Made by a program: the position numbers and the translations under genes. 64,000 bases of DNA, from assembly GCF_003846185.1 (NCBI RefSeq), contig NZ_ML123034.1, positions 2,723,332 to 2,787,331 of the forward strand, written 5' to 3'. How positions within the stretch are numbered: position 1 is the first letter of the stretch; the number at the start of each line of letters is the position of its first letter. This document shows positions 58,371 to 64,000 of this stretch, piece by piece. The notes beneath the pieces are model-generated. The model did not search any database and was not told where the DNA came from. It saw nothing but the letters and a program-made list of their open reading frames with translations. Origin of the DNA: Streptomyces sp. ADI96-02. GTDB lineage: Bacteria; Actinomycetota; Actinomycetes; Streptomycetales; Streptomycetaceae.

Positions 58371-60223
58371 TTCTCAGCCCCTTCGGCAGGTGCTTCGTGA
58401 GGGTGTACGGGCCGGCTCCCGGCCTCGTTCGTGGCATCGGGTGCGTCGGATGCGTCGGGTGCGTCGGGTGCGTCCGGGGCATGCGCGGCGGGCGCGACGG
58501 GCGCGGTGGTGACGAGGGCGCTCGCGAGGTCGCCCAGTTCTTCGGGGAGCCTCGCCGACTCGCTGCGGCCCAGACCGGCCAGCTCGACGACGGTCACCCC
58601 GTCCGGGCCGCGCACCGCCCGCACCCAGACGCGGCGGCGCTGGATGAACAGCGACGCGGCGAGGCCGCCGATGGCGGCGACGCCTCCGGTGAGCGCCCAG
58701 CCGGAGCCCGGCTGCTGCGAGATCTGGAAGCTGGCCCATTCCTCGACGCCCTCGAAGGTGATCGAGCCGCCGCCGTCGGGCAGCACCATCTTCTCGCCGG
58801 GGCGCATCCGCTGCTTGAGCTTCCCGCCCTTCGCGTCCTTGAACGCCGTCATCTTGGACGTGTTCAGCTGGTACACGTTCTGCGGGAGGCCGGAGTCGAC
58901 GCCGAGCGACCCGTAGTAGCCGTTGAGGGCGAGCACCGGGTAGTCGGCGGCGGGGAACTGGGAGAACATCGTGCCCTGGCCGGCTCCGGCGAAGGTCGGT
59001 ACGAAGAACGCCTGGAAACCGAGCTGGGTCTTCTTGCCGTTCTTGTCGCGGTAGCCGTCCATCACCTTGACCGCGCCGGTGGAGGTGATGTTGTTGTCGA
59101 TGGGCAGCAGGGGCACCGCGCTGCGCGAGACGACCTTGCCGCGACCGTCGCGGACCGTGAGGACCGGGGCGTAGCCGTGGGCGATGAGGTAGACCTTGGT
59201 GCCGTCCACCACGAGCGGTTCGTTGACCTTGATGACGCCCTTGCGCATCGCGCCGTCGGCGCCCTCGGAGTACTGCACGCGGGCCTCGAAAGTCCGCGGG
59301 GTGCCGCGCTGCGGGCCGCTCTTCGCGTACGTGCCGACGAAGTCGTCCAGCACGAAGCTGAAGGGCGCCAGCGATTCCGTGTCGTACAGCGAACCGGACT
59401 TGAAGTCGTCGTACTGGGTGAGGGTGTTGGAGAAGCCGTCGCCCTCGACGACGAGCTTGCCGCCCTCGGACTTGAAGAGCTGCCCGGCGGCGAAGGCGAC
59501 GAGCATCACGATGAGCGCGATGTGGAAGACCAGGTTCCCGGCCTCGCGGAGGTAGCCCTTCTCGGCCGCGACGGCGTCGCCCACGACGTGCCCGCGGAAG
59601 CGCCGCTTGCGCAGCGCGGCGAGCGCCGCCTCGCGGACCTGCTCGGGCTGCGCCTCGGTGCGCCAGGTGCTGTACGCGGGCAGCCGGGTCAGCCGCTTGG
59701 GCGCGCCCGGCGGGCGGCTGCGCAGCTGGCCGACGAACTGGCCGGTGCGCGGCACGATGCAGCCGATGAGCGAGACGAACAGCAGGATGTAGATCGCGGA
59801 GAACCACACCGAGCTGTAGACGTCGAAGAGCTGGAGCTTCTCGTAGATCGGCGTGACGGTGGGGTTGGCCTCCTTGAAGGTCTGCACCTTCAGGTCGTCC
59901 ACGCTGGTCTGCGGGATCAGCGATCCCGGGATGGCCCCCAGCGAGAGCAGGAAGAGGAGGATGAGCGCGACCCGCATCGAGGTGAGCTGGCGCCAGAACC
60001 AGCGCACCCAGCCGACCACGCCCATGGACGGCACGCCCGGTCCGGCCTCGGGCCGTTCCTCGCGCGGGGCGGTGGAAAGCCGCTCGCCGGCGGCGCCGAG
60101 GGCGCGCGCCTGCTGCTCGCGCTCGTCCGTGCGCCTCTGGTCCTCCGTGCGCCTCTGCTCGTCCGCGCGTTTCCGCTCGTCCGCGCGCTTCTGCTCGTCC
60201 GTGCTGCCGTTCAGCTTGCTCAT
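58367..60223 (-). CDS. resB: cytochrome c biogenesis protein ResB
   Basis: The 618-residue protein starts with a charged N-terminus that repeats (K/R)RADE(R/Q)RR-type five-residue units, then has three membrane helices near residues 85-200 (MRVALILLFLLSLGAIPGSLI; SAIYILLFVSLIGCIV; VFHIALIVMLVAFAAGQLF), a large external domain and a final helix near residue 540. This is the ResB/Ccs1 architecture; it partners CcsB in heme delivery. ATG 60223 is four bases after the CcdA stop. The C-terminal 80 residues are Asp/Ala/Pro-rich. Confidence 0.93.
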   Translation of the reverse strand: MSKLNGSTDEQKRADERKRADEQRRTEDQRRTDEREQQARALGAAGERLSTAPREERPEAGPGVPSMGVVGWVRWFWRQLTSMRVALILLFLLSLGAIPGSLIPQTSVDDLKVQTFKEANPTVTPIYEKLQLFDVYSSVWFSAIYILLFVSLIGCIVPRTGQFVGQLRSRPPGAPKRLTRLPAYSTWRTEAQPEQVREAALAALRKRRFRGHVVGDAVAAEKGYLREAGNLVFHIALIVMLVAFAAGQLFKSEGGKLVVEGDGFSNTLTQYDDFKSGSLYDTESLAPFSFVLDDFVGTYAKSGPQRGTPRTFEARVQYSEGADGAMRKGVIKVNEPLVVDGTKVYLIAHGYAPVLTVRDGRGKVVSRSAVPLLPIDNNITSTGAVKVMDGYRDKNGKKTQLGFQAFFVPTFAGAGQGTMFSQFPAADYPVLALNGYYGSLGVDSGLPQNVYQLNTSKMTAFKDAKGGKLKQRMRPGEKMVLPDGGGSITFEGVEEWASFQISQQPGSGWALTGGVAAIGGLAASLFIQRRRVWVRAVRGPDGVTVVELAGLGRSESARLPEELGDLASALVTTAPVAPAAHAPDAPDAPDASDAPDATNEAGSRPVHPHEAPAEGAEK

Positions 60224-60227
60224 GAAC

Positions 60228-60983
60228 TCAGATCCCCACAACGAAACCGCTGGACCAGCTCTGCATCTGCTGCATCAGCGTGGCCCACACACCGGTCAGC
60301 AGCAGGATTCCGGTCACGATCATCATGCCGCCGCCGATCCGCATGACCCATGCGTAGTGGCGCTTGACCCAGCCGAACGCGCCGAGTGCCCTGCGGAAGG
60401 CGACCGCGGCCAGGACGAACGGGACACCGAGTCCGAGACAGTACGCGACGGTCAGTATCGCGCCGCGTCCGGCGGTGCCCTCGTTGAACGCGAGCGTGCT
60501 CACGGCGGCGAACGTCGGACCGATGCAGGGCGTCCAGCCGATGCCGAAGAGAGCGCCGAGCAGCGGCGCGCCGGCCAGGCCGCTCACCGGCCGCTTGTGG
60601 AAGCGGAACTCGCGCTGCGTCACGCCCGGCAGGAGCCCCATGAAGAAGATCCCCAGCAGGATCATCAGGACGCCGAGCACCTTGTTCAGCACCTCGGAGT
60701 ACGTCTGGAGCTCGCGGCCGAAGTAGCCGAAGAGCGCTCCGCCGGAGACGAAGACGACGGTGAAGCCGAGGACGAAGAGGGTGGCGCCCGCGACCACCCG
60801 GCCGCGCCGGGCCTCGGCCAGGTCGGTGCCGGTGACCCCGGTGACGTAGCTCAGATAGCCGGGGACCAGGGGCAGCACGCACGGGGAGAAGAACGAGATG
60901 AGGCCGGCCAGCAGCGCGATGGGCAGGGACACCAGCAGGGTCCCGCTCATGACGGTTCCGTCCAGGGCGGCGAGCGTGGTCAC
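60228..60983 (-). CDS. ccdA: cytochrome c biogenesis protein CcdA
   Basis: The 251-residue membrane protein has six helices with Cys pairs in FFSPCVLPLVPGYLSYVTG and GIGWTPCIGPTFAA, the redox-active pair of CcdA/DsbD transmembrane domains. It passes electrons from cytoplasmic thioredoxin to the external thioredoxin-like lipoprotein encoded just before it, which keeps apocytochrome Cys reduced. GTG 60983 begins five bases after the ResA stop. Confidence 0.95.
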   Translation of the reverse strand: MTTLAALDGTVMSGTLLVSLPIALLAGLISFFSPCVLPLVPGYLSYVTGVTGTDLAEARRGRVVAGATLFVLGFTVVFVSGGALFGYFGRELQTYSEVLNKVLGVLMILLGIFFMGLLPGVTQREFRFHKRPVSGLAGAPLLGALFGIGWTPCIGPTFAAVSTLAFNEGTAGRGAILTVAYCLGLGVPFVLAAVAFRRALGAFGWVKRHYAWVMRIGGGMMIVTGILLLTGVWATLMQQMQSWSSGFVVGI

Positions 60984-60987
60984 CGGA

Positions 60988-61590
60988 TCACTTCTCCGCG
61001 ATGATCGGGTCGATCATCTCGCGCAACTGGTCGGCGTCGAGCGCCTGGAGCGTGCGGGCCGCGATCTTCCCGTCCCGGTCGATGATCACCGTGGACGGGA
61101 TGGCCTGCGGGTTGAGCGTGCCCTTGGGGAAGCGGAGGATGAGCTTGCCGATCGGGTCGAAGAAGCTCGGGTAGGTGATTCCGTAGTCCTTCTCGAAGTT
61201 CACCGCGGCGTCCCGCTGGGCGTCCCGGGTGTTGATCCCGAGGAACTGCACGCCCTGGTCCGCGGTCTCCTTCGAGACCTTCGCGAAGTACTTCGCCTCC
61301 AGCCGGCAGGGGCCGCACCAGGAGCCCCAGACGTTGAGGACGACGACCTTGCCCTTGTAGTCGGCGAGGGCGAGCGGCTTGCCGTCGAGGCCGGTGCCCT
61401 CCAGCTCCGGGGCCGCCGCCCGTTCGCCCTTGGCGGCGGTGGAGATGCCTCCGCTGCCGGTGACGAAGTTGGTGTTGCCGCCGCCCCCGGCCTTGTTGCC
61501 GTCTCCGCACGCGGTCAGTGTGAGGGCGCCGGCCACGGCCGTGGCGGCGAGCAGGGTGAAGCGGCGTCGGTACAGGCGGCCAAGGCTCAT
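60988..61590 (-). CDS. resA: TlpA/ResA-type thiol-disulphide oxidoreductase lipoprotein
   Basis: The 200-residue protein begins with a signal peptide and lipobox LTLTAC (lipidated Cys28), so it is anchored on the outer face of the membrane. The thioredoxin fold follows, with VVVLNVWGSWC92GPC95 as active site and a cis-Pro region AIPSTVIID. It reduces the CxxCH of apocytochrome c before heme attachment and is recharged by CcdA. It is the first gene of the four-gene operon. ATG 61590 is the only sensible start for the signal peptide. Confidence 0.94.
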   Translation of the reverse strand: MSLGRLYRRRFTLLAATAVAGALTLTACGDGNKAGGGGNTNFVTGSGGISTAAKGERAAAPELEGTGLDGKPLALADYKGKVVVLNVWGSWCGPCRLEAKYFAKVSKETADQGVQFLGINTRDAQRDAAVNFEKDYGITYPSFFDPIGKLILRFPKGTLNPQAIPSTVIIDRDGKIAARTLQALDADQLREMIDPIIAEK

Positions 61591-61657
61591 GTGAAAAGTT
61601 TCGCATGGCAGTTCCGGGCTCTTCCCGCACCCCCCTCGGTGCCCGTAAAGCCCCTTG

Positions 61658-62920
61658 TCAAGCCTGTTTAAGGAACGCGTTCCAGCCGCCTGCGGGCGAC
61701 TGCCCCACCTCCAGGGTGCGGAGCTTGGCGAGCACGGCGGGATCCTGTGCGTCGAGCCAGTCGACGAACTGGCGGAACGAGACGAGGCGCACATCCGGCT
61801 TGCCCGCCACCTGCTTGATCACTTCCTCCACGGCGTCCATGTAGATCCCGCCGTTCCACTCCTCGAAGTGGTTGCCGATGTAGAACGGCGCGCGATTCGA
61901 CTCGTACGCGCGCCGGAAACCGGCGAGATAGGCGCCGGTCGCCTGCGTGCGCCAGCCCGGATAGCGCGACGGCATGCCCTTGGTGGAATTCCGGGACTGG
62001 TTGGCGAGGATGTTGTAGTCCATCGACAGGACCTCGAAGGAGTGGCCCGGGAACGGCATCCCCTGGAGCGGGAGGTCCCAGACGCCGCCGCGCTTGACGG
62101 GCCACATCTGCCGTCCGCCGGGGGAACTGGCGTCGTAGCGCCAGCCCAGTCTGCTCGCGGTCGGCAGCAGATCGTCCTGTCCGAGCAGACACGGGGTACG
62201 GCCGCCGACCAGTTCCTTGCGATAGTCGAACGGCAGCGGGTCCAGGTCTTTCCAGCCGGTATTGGTCCGCCATTCCGTGACGAAGGACATGGCCTGGTCG
62301 ATCTCGCTCCGCCATTGCGCGGGCGTCCAGCGCTCCACGGTTCCGGAACCGCCGCAGAAATGGCCGTTGAAGTGGGTGCCGATCTCATGGCCCTCCAGCC
62401 AGGCCCGGCGCACGTACCGCAACGTCTCCTTGATATGACCGTCGGTGAGATAACCGATGTCCGACGCGCCCCGGGGGTTGTTCGGCGGGCGGTAGAGGGA
62501 TTTCTTCGACTCGGGCAGCAGATACAGCCCGGAGAGGAAGAAGGTCATCGCCGCGTCGTGTTCCCGGGCCAGGTCGAGAAAGCGGGGGAAGAGCCCGTTG
62601 CCGACCTCTCCGGCCCCGTCCCAGGAAAAGATCACGAACTGCGGTGGGGTCTGGCCGGGTTCGAGCCGGACGGGGGCGGCCGGCTGGCGGGGCTGCTTTC
62701 CGGTGTCGGCGGTCGAACCGTCTCCGATCAGCCGGATCTCCTTCTTCGGCGTACCGTCGGCGCCGCCCTTGCCGCCGGTTCCGCCCTTGCCGCCGGTTCC
62801 GCCGTCGCCCTCGGGCCGGCCGCCGTCCGAGGAGCCGAGGGCCCCGCAGCCGGCCAGGCCGATCGCCGCTGCCGCGCCGAGTCCCGCTCCGAGCAGTCCC
62901 CTTCGTTCGATGTCGCGCAT
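61658..62920 (-). CDS. polysaccharide deacetylase-like secreted lipoprotein
   Basis: The 420-residue protein from ATG 62920 has an Arg-Arg signal (RDIERRGLLGAGLGAAAAIGLAGC; probably a Tat-type lipoprotein signal with lipobox LAGC). A Gly/Lys-rich linker (TGGKGG repeats) follows, then a NodB-like barrel: FVIFSWDGAGEVGNG (Asp motif), GHEIGTHFNGHF (His pair), YDASSPGGRQMWPV and FYIGNHFEEWNGG. The order fits carbohydrate esterase family 4, but catalytic residues are only partly conserved. It lies between the histidine phosphatase and resA. Confidence 0.8.
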   Translation of the reverse strand: MRDIERRGLLGAGLGAAAAIGLAGCGALGSSDGGRPEGDGGTGGKGGTGGKGGADGTPKKEIRLIGDGSTADTGKQPRQPAAPVRLEPGQTPPQFVIFSWDGAGEVGNGLFPRFLDLAREHDAAMTFFLSGLYLLPESKKSLYRPPNNPRGASDIGYLTDGHIKETLRYVRRAWLEGHEIGTHFNGHFCGGSGTVERWTPAQWRSEIDQAMSFVTEWRTNTGWKDLDPLPFDYRKELVGGRTPCLLGQDDLLPTASRLGWRYDASSPGGRQMWPVKRGGVWDLPLQGMPFPGHSFEVLSMDYNILANQSRNSTKGMPSRYPGWRTQATGAYLAGFRRAYESNRAPFYIGNHFEEWNGGIYMDAVEEVIKQVAGKPDVRLVSFRQFVDWLDAQDPAVLAKLRTLEVGQSPAGGWNAFLKQA

Positions 62921-62999
62921 TCCGTCCCCATCCACCGGTCGTTCTATCTCAATGTCATACAAACTGCTGGGGTGTGAGAGGGGGCAGGCAACACGACGG

Positions 63000-63017
63000 T
63001 TCCCCACATTTGGGGAA
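63000..63017. promoter_or_regulatory. inverted-repeat operator candidate upstream of lipoprotein
   Basis: TTCCCCA-CATT-TGGGGAA has perfect 7-bp arms, 80 bases before the lipoprotein ATG, in an AT-rich region. A repressor or sigma-linked site is possible. Confidence 0.45.
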
Positions 63018-63160
63018 TTTCATTACGCTTTACCTTCCGACCCGCGACCTGAGCGGGCGGCGGCACGGAGAGACGGCCGGGCCGGGGAGCGCCCACCCAC
63101 CCTCCGACCTTGCCGCGTCCACGTCAAGGAGCCCATCCGGCGGGGCGCCGGAAACGCCGG

Positions 63161-63190
63161 ACGGGCCGCCGGTGGATCTCGGCGGCCCGT
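63161..63190 (-). terminator. hairpin terminator after histidine phosphatase gene
   Basis: An 11-bp perfect stem (63161-63171 and 63180-63190) with an 8-base loop, 51 bases downstream of the stop codon. Confidence 0.75.
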
Positions 63191-63240
63191 CGGACACGGC
63201 GTACGCGAAGCGGCGGAACGTCCCCGCGCGGGGAAGGATC

Positions 63241-63942
63241 TCAGGCGCCGAACGCCTTCGACTGCCCGGCCGCGCCCTTCACCGGCTTCGCGCCGGCCAG
63301 CAGGTGCGGGGGCACCAGGTCCCGGGCCGGTTCGGTGTAGCCGACCGAGACGATCTTGTCGCCGCGGTAGGTGAAGCTGGTCAGCGAGGCCAGCGTGCAC
63401 TGGCGCTTGCGCGGGTCGTGCCACAGGCGCCGGCGCTCCACGAAGGAGCGGAGGATCCAGATCGGCAGCTGGTGGCTGACGCAGACCGCCTCATGCCCGC
63501 GCGCCGCGTCCCGGGCGGAATCGATCGCGCCCATCATCCGGACGACCTGCTCGATGTACGGCTCGCCCCACGACGGCCGGAACGGGTTGGTGAGGTGCTT
63601 CCAGTTGTCGGGCTTGCGCAGCGCGCCGTCGCCGACGCCGAACGTCTTGCCCTCGAAGACGTTGGCGGCCTCGATCAGGCGCTCGTCGGTGGCCAGGGCC
63701 AGGCCGTGCCCCTCGGCGACCGGGGCCGCCGTCTCCTGGGCCCGCTCCAGCGGGGAGGCGACGACATGGGTGACGTCGCGCTCGGCCAGGTGCCCGGCGA
63801 CCCGGTCGGCCATCTGCCGGCCCAGCTCCGAGAGGTGGTAGCCGGGTCGCCGGCCGTAGAGGACGCCGTCCGGGTTGTCCACCTCGCCGTGGCGCACCAC
63901 GTGGACCACGGTCAGCTCGTCGCGGCTCGCGTTCCCGCTCAT
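63241..63942 (-). CDS. histidine phosphatase (phosphoglycerate mutase-like) family protein
   Basis: The 233-residue protein has the phosphohistidine motif VVHVVRHGEVDNPDGVLYGRRPGYHLSELGRQMA, the second-site VASPLERAQETAAP (Arg) and the late AVCVSHQLPIWIL His. It removes phosphate from a small molecule or protein; phosphoglycerate mutase activity is unlikely without its length and loop. ATG 63942 overlaps the stop of the upstream gene by four bases (ATGA), so it is co-translated with it. Confidence 0.88.
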   Translation of the reverse strand: MSGNASRDELTVVHVVRHGEVDNPDGVLYGRRPGYHLSELGRQMADRVAGHLAERDVTHVVASPLERAQETAAPVAEGHGLALATDERLIEAANVFEGKTFGVGDGALRKPDNWKHLTNPFRPSWGEPYIEQVVRMMGAIDSARDAARGHEAVCVSHQLPIWILRSFVERRRLWHDPRKRQCTLASLTSFTYRGDKIVSVGYTEPARDLVPPHLLAGAKPVKGAAGQSKAFGA

Positions 63943-64000
63943 GCGGTGGCCTCCGATGCGGCGCGGGCGGCGGCGGGCAGGGCGGCGGCGATCCGCTCGA
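63939..64000 (-). CDS. C-terminus of a coupled upstream gene, probably hemL
   Basis: The last 20 codons of a leftward gene run off the window edge; the visible end reads ERIAAALPAARAASEATA before TGA 63939-63941, overlapping the phosphatase ATG. The position upstream of a histidine phosphatase and the ResA operon is where streptomycetes carry hemL (glutamate-1-semialdehyde aminotransferase), and the Ala-rich helix would suit its C-terminus. Too little is visible to be sure. Confidence 0.5.
   Translation of the reverse strand, partial: ERIAAALPAAARAASEATA

Larger units (their letters stand above)
62921..63240. other. 320-base gap with promoter-like and terminator sequences
   Basis: No gene is supported. 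The left part is AT-rich with an inverted repeat at 63000-63017 and probably holds the lipoprotein promoter; the right part has the 63161-63190 hairpin that ends the histidine phosphatase transcript. Confidence 0.7.

Noticed and set aside
1..64000. CRISPR arrays, rRNA genes, polyketide or NRPS clusters
   Set aside because: No regularly spaced 25-40 bp repeats with unique spacers, no rRNA sequence and no modular synthase were seen; the short arrays found have units of 6-18 bp without spacers.

Overview
The window reads as part of a Streptomyces chromosome. G+C is very high, codon third positions are almost all G or C, GTG starts are common, and neighbouring genes often overlap by four bases (GTGA or ATGA). 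Several clusters are typical of streptomycetes: the fused F420 enzyme FbiC, an XRE/DUF397 pair, the futalosine menaquinone genes, and a ResA-CcdA-ResB-CcsB cytochrome c operon. Most of the window is ordered like a conserved streptomycete core, with small accessory insertions.

Layout. 0-3.6 kb is accessory: a truncated transposase-like gene, a tRNA-Arg(CCT) gene, a 1.2 kb island bounded by a duplicate of the tRNA 3' end that carries an RHH/PIN toxin-antitoxin pair, and a decayed IS630-type insertion sequence. 3.7-15.2 kb holds a SnoaL-like protein, a flavoprotein, an APH-like kinase, a large membrane protein, a secreted D,D-carboxypeptidase, a GPP34 protein, the XRE/DUF397 pair and a divergent EthD-like/SDR pair. 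15.3-21.6 kb is a leftward run: a membrane protein, a DUF4145 plus binding-protein-like fusion, a PfkB kinase, a 2H phosphoesterase and an inositol-monophosphatase-like enzyme, followed by a degenerate ADP-ribosylglycohydrolase. Its last four genes overlap by four bases each; this is the best candidate for an undescribed system. 21.9-30.6 kb holds fbiC, a HAD-like protein, a class B PBP, an LLM oxidoreductase, a PHP-domain phosphoesterase and a small membrane protein. 30.8-34.5 kb is an iron-regulated pair (acylase-GNAT fusion and siderophore-interacting protein) around a perfect iron box. 34.6-43 kb holds an amino acid permease and a catabolic set (ALDH, N-acyl-D-amino-acid-deacylase-like amidohydrolase, two LLM oxidoreductases, one SDR). 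43.3-50.5 kb holds a VOC protein, a vapBC pair between copies of the VOC 3' end, an amidase, a TetR regulator beside a fatty-acyl-CoA ligase remnant, an MbtH-like protein, and a DAACS symporter behind a Cys-containing leader peptide. 50.6-56.6 kb carries mqnE, an Lrp regulator and UbiX/UbiA/UbiD homologues for late menaquinone synthesis. 57.3-61.6 kb is the cytochrome c maturation operon. The window ends with a deacetylase-like lipoprotein, a histidine phosphatase and the tail of a gene that is probably hemL.

How the parts connect. FbiC makes the F420 precursor that the LLM oxidoreductases may use. Menaquinone and cytochrome c genes together serve the respiratory chain. A shared palindrome, CTGACG-N3-CGTCAG, occurs at four places upstream of, or between, the SDR and LLM genes and suggests a small TetR-type regulon that crosses operon borders. 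Positions and motifs were read by eye; family names come from recognised motifs, not database searches.
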